Below, in pieces: positions 1 through 9,338 of a stretch of DNA of 64,000 nucleotides. Origin of the DNA: Helopsaltes ochotensis (Eukaryota; Chordata; Aves; Passeriformes; Locustellidae); NCBI GenBank assembly GCA_013400155.1, contig VXBM01001558.1:62001-126000 (forward strand). The letters run 5' to 3'. Under the pieces are notes generated by a model. That model made no database searches, had not been told where the DNA came from, and saw only the letters and a list, made by a program, of their open reading frames with translations. Made by a program: the position numbers and the translations under genes. Within the stretch, counting starts at the first letter, position 1. Every line of letters starts with the position of its first letter.

Positions 1-150
1 TTGTGGGGATATCATGGGGATTTTTTGGGTGATTTTGCAGCCGTTTTGTGGCGATTTTGGAGTGCTTTCACAGCGATTCTGTGGCGATTTTGTGGCAGTT
101 TTGTGGTGATTCTGTGGCGGTTTCACCGTGACTTTGCAGGGACGTGGGGT
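1..150. repeat. Degenerate 12-bp minisatellite at the DOCK1 donor side
   Basis: Read on the minus strand, units of the form CCACARAATCR recur about every 12-13 bp, with variants, from roughly base 120 down to base 1. The array begins within about 40 bp of the splice donor at 161-162 and runs off the window edge, so its true length is unknown. Every unit is slightly diverged, which indicates an old or poorly homogenised tandem array. Confidence 0.6.
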
Positions 151-162
151 TTTGCTGCTCAC

Positions 163-319
163 CAGCACGTTGACGGTGCAGCTCATGCGGTTCTCCTTGT
201 TCTCGTCGTGCATGATGGTCCTGTAGTCCAGCAGCCTCTCCATCAGCCTCACCACCAGCTTCACAAAGGTCTCCCCGCTCTTCGCCAGGTATTTGTGCTT
301 CCTGCAGTGCTCCAGGAGA
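163..319 (-). CDS. DOCK1: DOCK1 internal exon entering the DHR-2 (DOCKER) domain
   Basis: This 157-nt exon completes codon 224 and encodes residues 225-276. It reads LLEHCRKHKYLAKSGETF, then RLMERLLDYRTIMHDENK, and ends MSCTVNVL. The acceptor is ggtttttcag before TCTCCT and the donor is GTGCTG followed by gtgagc; it ends in phase 0. The NRMSCTVNVL end is about where the catalytic DHR-2 domain begins (lobe A, used for dimerisation in this family), so the RAC-binding residues lie beyond base 1 in exons not present here. The other frames across this interval, on either strand, are shadows. A degenerate 12-bp repeat sits a few tens of bases past the donor. Confidence 0.96.
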
Positions 320-512
320 CTGAAAAACCAATTAAGTTCGCCTTGTTAATCACACGCGGGGAAAAAAAAAAACCTTGACTCAGGTGCGGCTTGAAACATC
401 GCGCATCGTTAACAGATTTTAATTATTTCTGCGCTACAAAGTTCATTGTAGTCTAATTGCTCTCTCCCCTGACTTCCCCGTGACATAAATTTCGCTGCTG
501 ATCAACGCTTAC

Positions 513-598
513 ATTTTGTCAAATAACACTTTGTACTGCTCATCTCCACGGCCTCCCTCCACTTCGTGATCCAGTTTGGTGATGATCTCGTTTTCGAA
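513..598 (-). CDS. DOCK1: DOCK1 internal exon
   Basis: This 86-nt exon encodes residues 196-223 plus AT of codon 224. It reads FENEIITKLDHEVEGG and then RGDEQYKVLFDK. The acceptor is gtttaattacag before TTCGAA, and the donor is ACAAAAT followed by gtaagc. The two trailing bases combine with the T of the next exon to make isoleucine. The GGRGDEQY string is a strong DOCK-A subfamily marker, and KVLFDK favours DOCK1 over DOCK5. The following intron is only 193 bp, the shortest in the window. Confidence 0.96.
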
Positions 599-1644
599 CT
601 GTAATTAAACAAAGCAAGCGTAAATAATCAGCTGGCAAATCTTTCACTTTATTACCGTGGCCTCAATGCCTCACAGATTGGTTGGGTGCCTCGTTTAGCC
701 CCTGGTTTAGAGCTTGATTGACTTTTAAAGTTTGCAGTCTCTGATTTTAGACGCTCCACGACGATCTCCTGCCCTGCAAGGACTTCTCTGGTTAAAGGAA
801 TCATCGGTCGTGTTATTAAATGAAGTGTAATTATTTTGCATTATGGAAAACTAAAGAACGAGATTAATGACAGGAATTGAGGGCAGGGAGAAAGGAGACA
901 CAGAAGGTGCCCAGCAACAGAACTAAATACAGGACTGCTGGAAGCTCTCTGAGAGAGGAGAGGCAACACCTGAGGCTGGATAACCCTGCTGGGTGCACCC
1001 TCCAGCATTCCCTGACACCCCTTTTCAGCACACAGACACCGACTGGGGGACACGACCTGAGAAAGCTGCTAATAAACCCTGCAGAAGGGAAGGCAGCAGT
1101 TTCAAACGACTCCAGAATAATTTTATTAGGGCAATATTAAAAGAATGCAAAGTGAAGTGGCCATCAGAACATGTTTTAAATGCAAACTGGGTAATTGCCT
1201 GGGTTTTTAATGATGACAGAGGGCTTTAGCTGTTGCTGCTAGGAATGGATGTGAACTGTTAGTGGAGGAAGGCTCACTCTAGGCCTGCTGCTCCGTAACG
1301 AATCAGTGAAGTCACCTCATTCCTAATTCTTCATTAAATAAGCACAGGCAGGCACAGGATTAAAGAGAGATCTCGGCAGGAGAGGCTGGGCGAGCTGGGA
1401 GCCCGTGGCAGGGGAACGGGAGCCCAGTGCTCCCAGTGGGAGTTGGGTGACACCACGCTTGTCACCAGGTTCCTTCCCTGTCACTTGCTTAAGCCACCCC
1501 CAAGGACGCTGAGGAGAAGCAAAGGGCCCCTGCACAGGAACAAAGAGTACCAACATTCTGTAAATGTCAAGAGATGTGCTTTGCATCTGCAGGTGAGATT
1601 AACAGCACATAATGTACCCACGGAGGAAAAACGGATTGTCTGGA

Positions 1645-1930
1645 TCAGAAAACATCCTGGGTTGGAAGGGACCCACAGTCTGACCTACAGTCAAGGGATC
1701 CAGTGCAGCTCCTGGCCCTGCACAGACCCCCCAAAAATCCCACCCTGGGCATCCCTGGAAGCTTTGTCCAAACCCTCCTGGAGCTCTGGCAGCCTCGGGG
1801 CTGTGCCCATTCCCTGGGGAGCCTGGGCAGTGCCAGCAGCCTCTGGGGATGAACCTTTCCCTAAAATCCAACCCAAACCTGCCCTGGCACAGCTCCAGCT
1901 GCTCCCTGGGTGCTGTCCCTGGTCACAGTG
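1645..1930 (-). mobile_element. CR1 LINE, 5'-truncated 3' end
   Basis: The reverse complement reads as a CR1 tail: a ggacagcacccagg-type segment, then 'gggttggattttagggaaagg', 'ccccagggaatgggcacagcc', and finally 'ttccaacccaggatg'. There is no ORF2. The open reading frames across it on both strands are chance products of its low stop-codon content. Confidence 0.75.
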
Positions 1931-3463
1931 AATAAAATGAATACATTACTCAAATAATGACAGGAAAATGAGAAAAGGCAGGGTAATGCAATCCACCCCC
2001 TCCCAGAACCAGATGTGTTCCCACCGTACCAGAGCACTGAATAAAGAACTGAAACAACACGATGATGAAACAGAGAAGTCACAAAAATCCTGTTCCCTAA
2101 TGAGCCCAGAAAGAAATTGACTTTCTAACCCAATGTGAAAAATGACACTTGCTGCCAGCCCCAGCCCTTCAGGTGATGTATTTTTTAGGAAGATATTACT
2201 CAGATAAAGAAGAGCAATTACATTTGTCATGCAGGATCTCGGGGATCTTCCCACTATCAGTTTTACTTAAATCTCTGTAAATCCATGCTTTGTGGGGTCA
2301 TTTCCCCTAACAGCCTCTCGGGCTGAACAGAGCCAGACTTGTGGCATTTGGGGGGTTTTAAGGATTATTAACAATATCTTTGCTCTTCAGTCATTCCTGA
2401 TATTTCTCATGGAGTGGCTGTGATGCAGATCATGGCAGCCAGATGAGCACAGGTTATTTAACATCAGTTCAAATTCCTTCTGTGGTCTTTCCATGGAGGA
2501 AGGTTTTAGCAATACCAGCTGAGGTTTATGGGGCTTTGGAGGTTTACCTTTTCCCATGATGGGAGAAGGAATGTGACCCTGGAGCTGCACAAGCCAATGG
2601 CTCTGGGATACTGCACCTGGCATCTGTTGATAAACTCCATTTTTCCTTCTCTCTCTCTTTTTTTTTTTCCTAATGCACTGAGGTTTTTTTTTTTAAAGCA
2701 TTACATTTAATTTAATGCATAAATAAGCCTGCAATTATTGTGATGGGATTTAGTCTCAAATGAAGAAATGCCAAATCCCCAATGTTTCCATCAGAGCCAG
2801 CGCCACTTGCCGAGGCTCTTTCTGGAGGTTTAGGGGGAATATCTGCACCATCAGTGAGCCCCACTCACATCCTCCTGCTGACACTGAAAGCCTCAGGGGT
2901 GATACCAGGAAGATTACAGGACATTTTTATCCACTTTTCCTCGCAGCTGATCAAGATCTCAGCTTCTCCTTAGGATGAGAGCTTGAACTTGAGCAAAGAG
3001 TACATCCAGTGCTTCCTCTGTCTGCGACAATTCTCCCCCCTGGAGCAAATAAATCAGGGTGAGCCATCTCATGTCAACTCAACTGATCACTTTTGGGCTT
3101 GGGTTTACCTCAAGGAAGGCTGAATTTGTAGCACTGGCTGACAAGTTAATTTTGCTGTAGATGAGGAGGACTTCCACCCCTCCAAGCTGCTATAAATTCA
3201 TTTTGATGTGGGCTAATAATAATTTGCAGTATAAAATCCAAGTGACAGATCACACCACCAGAAATTAGTCCTAGCGCAGAAATGGCACACAAGTACAGCA
3301 GAACTTAGCTCAGAGGTTTGGATCAAAGTTGGTTGTTATTCCCAAGGGTTTCATCCCTTCTCTTTCCTATTTTTCCACAGCATTCCAGCTGGGAAACAGA
3401 TCTGGAGCCATTCAAAAATGATGGGATCATTTCACTGCTTTACCTTTCTCCCTTGTTCTCCAG

Positions 3464-3818
3464 GTGGAGTGAGAGAGGACTATTGGTATTTTCCAAAAGG
3501 CCAGAAGCCAAGAAAAACTTACACGTTTACACTTCAACTGCAGGTAATTAAAAAATGTTTCTTATTGAACCTCATCCTTTGTAGGGGATTAGTTACTTGG
3601 ATTTGAATGTTCAGTGGGATCCCAGGAACTGGGAGAGTCATTTACCTGTGTCCTGTCTGCAAATCCACAGCACAGGGAAAGGGAGGCTAACCCAGGGCTC
3701 AGAAGTGGCAAAAAGACTTAAGAAGGAATTACAGGCTCTGAAAGCCAAGAGAGATTCAGATAAACCAGGGGAAACTTCTGACTACGGGGAATTAAATCCA
3801 TCTGAAATTCATCAATAA
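3464..3818 (+). other. Possible plus-strand two-exon ORF nested in the DOCK1 intron
   Basis: The interval 3464-3543 is framed by a strong acceptor (a pyrimidine tract ending tctccag) and a good donor (CTGCAG followed by gtaatt). A second block follows a pyrimidine-rich tract ending cacagcacag at 3675 and is open to a TAA at 3816-3818. Using the second AG of that NAGNAG acceptor, the frame VFSKRPEAKKNLHVY joins in phase to a lysine-rich helix-like stretch (EVAKRLKKELQALKAK) and ends NPSEIHQ. I do not recognise the protein. The first block is also open in a second frame (REDYWYFPKGQKPRK), so coding is unproven. It could be a terminal exon of an unknown gene, a decayed pseudogene or chance. Confidence 0.25.
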
Positions 3819-5179
3819 CCAGCACGTGAAAATCAGAATGTTGGTGTGACTGCTTGGTGATGCTGAGATTTACTGGGAAATGTCAGAAATGGGCTCCAAA
3901 CAAGCAGAACATCAGCAGTGACACAGGTCCAGAGAAGGGGAGCTAAAATCGATGCAAAGAGTGCTGGTAGGAAATGAGGAATGAAGCCACAGCTGGGAGG
4001 AACAGGCACCGGCACCAGGAGCTTGCCACGCTCCAAATTCCACATTCCAGCCGAAGGGTTGTTTCACCTGAAGCTTTCCCTCCTGCTGTCACCACGGGAT
4101 CCATCCCACTCACCTGAGCAGCCCTGGGCAATCAAACCAATTCTCTTTCATCACTCCCATGGCTCTGACAAATTCCCTTTGATCTGAAGGCTCCTCTCCT
4201 GAAACTGGCCAAGGGAGAAGCCAAGTGGGATCTCCTTCCAGAGGAGAGCTTCAGTCCCACACTGTTTTTAGGATGGGATTCCTGCTTTGAGGTACAGGCT
4301 AATCTGAAATCTCATAAAGGCTTCAAAGCACCTTCAGAGGACGAGGACAAAATGGGCAGCTCCAGCTTTTAATTCCATCGGCCCTAACACAGTTCTGTAA
4401 AAACAAGGGGAATTTATCTTGTTCCAGTTCTAAATACACTGGGAGAAGGAAAAAAAAACCCTTCTGTCTGTTCCTGGTTTTACCAGGCAAACCCAAATCT
4501 TGTCTGAAATGCAAACCACCACAGGGAAAGCTGCCTGTTTATCACACAAACCATCACAGCATCGGAGGCCTGCAAAAAACTGCAATCCCTCCCCCACAAA
4601 TCATGAGGTTGATACATCTGCTGGAGAAGTGGAGCCAATCTAAACCCTTGTTGATGTGACTAATAAGGTTAGATAATTGGATTTCTGGCAGATTAGTTTA
4701 ACAGCAGCCAACCATGCCATTTGGAAGTTCTCTCTGGAAGCAGTGCTGGACAAGGATAATTGGCACTTGCATATAAAGGATATAAAGCTGCACATTACAT
4801 CGACCCATTAAGCATCAAAGCTTGCCTAGGTACTGGTAATATTAAAAAAAAAAAAAAAGATTCTATCTATTTCTGTCACTTCAACACAAAAGAGACAAAA
4901 AAATGAGCAGGAATCTACAGACCAGGAAGCCCCACTTCAGTTCCTGAGGAAACCACAGAGCAAGACCTCATGGAAGGTTTTTCCAGGTACACAAAGGGCA
5001 AGAAGGTGACTGGGAAAAGCCAATTTCCCAAGCTGAACATGAAAAAAAGTGTCCCCTATGAAAGGAGCCTAAATGTGTCCTGGATTGCAGCAGCAAGAGC
5101 ATGGCCAGAGCAGCAACAGGACTGCTGCACTTGTTGAAGAATGGCTGGAATTCCCTTCTGGCTCTGATCCATCAGCTTA

Positions 5180-5335
5180 GAGAGACCCTGGCAAGCTGGA
5201 GATGCTCTGAGGGAGGGCCACCAACACGGGCAGAGTGCTGCAGAATCTGACATGGGTGAAGGAATTGGGTTTGTTCAGCCCACAGAAAATCCAGCTCAAA
5301 CACTCCAACACCTAAAAGGTGCTCAGAGAAGAGAT
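5180..5335 (+). mobile_element. Probable old CR1 fragment
   Basis: The order 'gaccctggcaagctggagatg', 'gagggccacc' and 'gggtttgttcagcccacagaaaa' follows the internal CR1 3' region (gagggccac then ggttgttcagcctggagaag) with heavy divergence. Its boundaries are uncertain. Confidence 0.4.
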
Positions 5336-5403
5336 GGAAGCAGGAACAGGTACAAGCTGATCCATGGAAATTCCACTGGCAAATAAAAACCAGAAAGTCT
5401 GAA

Positions 5404-5625
5404 TTACAGAACCCTGGAATGGTTGGGGTTGGAAGTTGGAAGTTGGAATGGTTGGGGTTCTATCATTCCAAACCCTGCCACAGGCAAGGACACCTTCCAA
5501 AGGCCAGGATTAAACACTGGAACAGCTCGCCCAGAGAAATACTCCAACAACCCTCACAGGAGATATTCCAAACCCAGCTGCGGGTGGTCCCAGATAACCC
5601 AACCCAAGGCCCAGGTTACTTCCAG
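5404..5625 (-). mobile_element. Probable CR1 fragment, diverged
   Basis: It starts 'cagaaccctggaatggttggggttgg', which is the reverse complement of a CR1 tail, and continues with 'aaccctgccacaggcaaggacacc' and 'aacagctcgcccagag'. An internal duplication of about 9 bp (gttggaa) disturbs the tail near 5430-5450. Confidence 0.5.
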
Positions 5626-7212
5626 AGGTCCCATCCAGCCCAGACTTTCCCTCAGCCCTCTGCTTTTCCCCAGCCTGTGATCTTCATTGCCCAAAGGCCG
5701 TCCCGAGCCACTCAGCAGACTCAGAGCTGCCTGATCAATGCCCAGACTGATTGCTCCTCGCAGGATGTGGCTGCTCCTCCAACCCCATGGAGAAGGGGCT
5801 TGTTACCTCTGCACCTCTCCTGCCAGTGCCACATCCACAAAGAAGCCACACTGCCACAGGGAATACCACGGCAAGCACAGCCCCAGACATCTCTGACTCA
5901 AGGATGAGGCATTTTTCTTCTCAAACGGCAAAAATCCTCCCTAAGTGAAATATTTAAGACATTCATTTATTAAAATCAGCCAACTATTCCGCACAAAGCT
6001 GGCTTCCTTCTGTCAGGAAAATTGAGGGCCATAAATTTAGCTATAAAGTTACCCTCGGATTTTTCATGATCTATATAATTGTACAAATAAAAAATGACAA
6101 GCAACAAAAGAGAGCATCTGACAGGAAACTGTTTAAATGGCATCCCAGCGAGCATTTCAATCTTTACAGTAGCACTGGAGTCAAACATGAGAAAAAAAAA
6201 TGATTATGCAGTAATTGGATGAAGCCAAAACACAGTTCACAACCTCTCCACACACCATCCAGCACAAAACAAATCAAAGCAATAAAGCTGATGCCATTTC
6301 CCTTGCTTAAGTCTCCCCACGCAGATTTTCATTTACTCTGCCTACAGATTTATTAAGAGCTGCTTCTCAATAGAAGTTCACAAGGAAAGTATGGAAAAGG
6401 ATAAGGTTTTTCATCCAAGAAAGGAAAGCGCCAATAGAAAGGGAGAAAAGCAAACAACGCATCTCGAGCTTTATTGCAAAACTCACAAGGTCGTATCCTG
6501 AACTGACAGAAATCTCACCGTGGGAAGGAGCTCCACTGGCTTAGTCCAAACCCTACCTGGCCTAACGAGTCTTAAACTCAATCCATAAGCAAAGTTTCAA
6601 GGGAAGCAATGTCAGATGAATGATATCAGGAAACTTTCTTTCCCTGCACTCGTCTTTCAAAAGTTGAAGCTAGGAAAAGATGGTGTATTCAAGGGCTCCC
6701 CTCAGCAGGTTCAAATAAAATAGAATAAAAATGCTCCATTACTAGTTGAGATTTTGCAGTGCCTGTAGAGCAAGAAGCAGCACTGACAGTGCTCGATTGT
6801 TTTCTTCCTCTTCAAAATCCATAAAATGGTAAGGTAAAAGCAGAATTATAAGAGAGTAGAGATGATAAATCCTTACAGGTTATACTTTTGCCACATTATC
6901 AGCCTTCCTTTATGTCCAATTTATCTCGGGAGCAAACTCCCCGTGTGAGTCACAGTGACAATTTCAGACATCTGTCTTTGTTCCTGCGCCATAACCAAAG
7001 GTTTCATTTACTACATGCAAATTTCTCCTTCAACAACCACTTCAAACCAACAGATGCAAACTCCACAGCCCCTCGGGAGTTAGAGGAAACAAGCAAATCC
7101 ATAATTACATTACTCCTTAGAAAAAAGAGAAATAACAAAAACTCCTCATGGTTTTTTTGTCAAGGAACAGCCAAATCTTCCTCAGTTTAAATGTCTGCGG
7201 CTCACTGCTTAC

Positions 7213-7361
7213 CCTCTGGAAGCTTCTGGTGGAGTGGAACTCACACTGCATCATGTCAAAGAAGATGGGGATGGTGGCTTTCCGCAGCTCCGTTTCTGGG
7301 ATCAGCGTCATCTCCAGGATAGGCCCCACCATCTCGGGGATGAACTTGATTTTATGCTGAC
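7213..7361 (-). CDS. DOCK1: DOCK1 internal exon
   Basis: This 149-nt exon supplies two bases of codon 146 and residues 147-195. It reads QHKIKFIPEMVGPILEM, then ELRKATIPIFFDMMQCEF, and ends STRSFQR. The acceptor is ttttctcctaaag before GTCAGC. The donor is CAGAGG followed by gtaagc, leaving phase 0 for FENEII in the next exon. The last codon is AGG (arginine), where I recall methionine in mammalian DOCK1; the donor position is fixed by the frame, so this looks like a real substitution next to a splice site. The 252-bp assembly gap lies only 190 bp upstream in transcription, inside the preceding intron, and does not touch the exon. Confidence 0.97.
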
Positions 7362-7459
7362 CTTTAGGAGAAAAGATTGAGGGCATTTCAGAGCGCACAA
7401 CCCCTGGCTTTGGTAGAAGATGTACAAGCTGTATTAAGAAATCCCCATGGAGCATAACA

Positions 7460-7550
7460 ATAATTATGTTATTATAATATATAATATATAATTAATATAT
7501 AATATATAATTAATATATAATAATTAATATATAATAATTAATATATAATA
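7460..7550. repeat. AT-only simple repeat flanking the gap
   Basis: Units such as ataattaatatataata repeat with a period of roughly 15-17 bp and run straight into the N run. Such tracts stop assemblers, so the array probably continues inside the gap. Confidence 0.9.
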
Positions 7551-7802
7551 NNNNNNNNNNNNNNNNNNNNNNNNNNNNNNNNNNNNNNNNNNNNNNNNNN
7601 NNNNNNNNNNNNNNNNNNNNNNNNNNNNNNNNNNNNNNNNNNNNNNNNNNNNNNNNNNNNNNNNNNNNNNNNNNNNNNNNNNNNNNNNNNNNNNNNNNNN
7701 NNNNNNNNNNNNNNNNNNNNNNNNNNNNNNNNNNNNNNNNNNNNNNNNNNNNNNNNNNNNNNNNNNNNNNNNNNNNNNNNNNNNNNNNNNNNNNNNNNNN
7801 NN
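7551..7802. other. Assembly gap (252 N)
   Basis: This is a run of 252 N between an AT-rich tandem repeat and ordinary sequence. The length is an assembly estimate or local fill. Any reading frame crossing it is meaningless. Confidence 0.99.
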
Positions 7803-8335
7803 TACAGGAGAGGAGGAATTGTTTAAACCCAAACCAAGGGGAGTCGTCGAATGAGTCGTCAAGCTGGGACTCGCCACATTTCCCACTCCGTGTTTTTCAC
7901 ACCCAAATTTCCAGGTTTTATTTTAAAACACGACGTGTGGCTGGCAGGGAGGGAGGCTAAAAGGCACATCACTTGTATTAACTTATTTAGACTCCCGTGT
8001 GAACAAAATGTTCTCGGTGTCAGTCTATCAAAGTGTCACCACGAGCGCAGCCTAACAGAGCCTCGAGACATGAAAGCACAGCTCAGCCAGCCCACAATAT
8101 GTCTCCTTTCCTCGGAGCTGAGCTGCCTGCAAAACCTCACTGCAGATTTGCCTTCCCAAGAGGAAGCTGCTCCTCCCCCACAGGGAAGGGAAATTAAAGC
8201 TTAGCGTGCACCTAATAAATATTGGCCTGGGAAAAAAAGAGCAGGTTACTGTTTGTGTTACTGGCTGAATGGATGCAGAGCGTGTGTGCTGCAAATCATC
8301 TGGTGAATAAGCCCATGGAAAAATCAGCAGGACGG

Positions 8336-8500
8336 CTGGAGTTGGGAGTGACATTGAAGTTCATCCAATTCACCCCTGCCATGCGGGGACACCTTCCCTT
8401 ATCCCAGGTGGCTCCAGCCTGGCCTTGGGCACTGCCAGGGGATCCAGGGGCAGCCCCAGCTGCTCTGGGCACCCTGTGCTGGTGTTTCAGCACCTCGCTG
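8336..8500 (-). mobile_element. CR1 LINE tail
   Basis: It carries the family core (cacccctgccatgcggggacaccttccc, then ggccttgggcactgccagggg and gatccaggggcagcc) in reverse orientation. A simple repeat array begins about 60 bp beyond it. Confidence 0.8.
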
Positions 8501-8556
8501 TACAACGGTGCTGGGGCAGCACAGCCCCGAGAGCGCCAGGCACAAGCTGAGGGAAC

Positions 8557-8653
8557 ACAACAAATACAAATACAAACACAAACACAAACACAAATACAAA
8601 TACAAATACAAATACAAACACAAATACAAATACAAATACAAATACAAACACAT
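8557..8653. repeat. Hexanucleotide microsatellite (ACAAAT/ACAAAC)n
   Basis: About 15 units of 6 bp alternate between acaaat and acaaac, in blocks of like units (three c-type, then four t-type, and so on). The array is nearly pure and probably polymorphic. The long frames read across it on both strands (KYKHKH, CICICV) are artefacts. Confidence 0.95.
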
Positions 8654-9234
8654 TTCTCCATCAGGTCCACTGGAGCTCAGGACAGAGCTGGAGATGCTCC
8701 TCACAAATGCCCTGCTAGGGATGTTTAAAACCAGGTTCAAACACTGTTTCTATACCCAGTGCTTCAGACCAGATTTTTGGGAGTCCAGTCCTCATTTTCG
8801 TCCAGCTCTCAAACTCTTGCTTCCCACTGCAGTTACCCGTGGCACAGGACAGAAAGAGATTTCAACTCATTTTTATTCCACTGCACTACAGCACTGTGAC
8901 AGTAACCAGTGAAGTCTTTAATTGGTAGTTTCACTTCGACCAGAACTAACATAAATCTCAACAAATGTAATCAAGAACAATCCTTTACCACCAAAACACG
9001 CTCCCTTTTTTTAGCAGACACAATTTGAGTTCCTTGATTTGGCAAACTCCTGAATCCTATTAGCATTAGCAATCGGATCAGGGCAAATGAATACTCCATG
9101 AAGATGGCGAGACTTTGGGTGCTGCTGCAGTGCTGGGGGCTGCTCAGGAATGCCAAGTGAGAGGCCTAAAGCTTCCCTCAGCCTCCTACAAGGATTATTG
9201 CACTGGGCCTCTCAGGTGACAGATTTCTTGTGTC

Positions 9235-9338
9235 ACGCCTGAGGAGCGTCAGAGTCAATCCCGCACAAAACAAATAACGGTGGCGGGAGTCGTTCATCGC
9301 GCGCCGATTGAACGCTGCCGCCTCTCCCTGCGCCACGG
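9235..9338. promoter_or_regulatory. CpG-dense intronic patch
   Basis: About 14 CpG dinucleotides fall in roughly 105 bp, including a tcgcgcgccg run at 9297-9306. The surrounding intron is CpG-poor. It is too short for a standard CpG island call. It could be an unmethylated enhancer, a small alternative promoter or a conserved element; no coding frame or repeat explains it. Confidence 0.3.

Larger units (their letters stand above)
599..7212 (-). other. DOCK1: DOCK1 intron, 6.6 kb
   Basis: This interval lies between the exons at 7213-7361 and 513-598. It holds a 5'-truncated CR1 at 1645-1930, probable old CR1 pieces at 5180-5335 and 5404-5625, and a possible plus-strand two-exon ORF at 3464-3818, listed separately. 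A- and T-rich runs occur at 2659-2670, 2684-2695 and 4843-4858. I see nothing recognisable in 600-1640, 1940-3300, 3830-5170 or 5630-7210 beyond ordinary intron sequence. The open frame at 6888-7190 has no family resemblance or splice support. Confidence 0.85.

Noticed and set aside
7524..7886. A 120-codon frame across the N run
   Set aside because: Most of it is undetermined sequence.
8508..8740. Long open frames on both strands rich in KYKHKH, QIQIQI or CICICV
   Set aside because: They are translations of the hexanucleotide microsatellite at 8557-8653.
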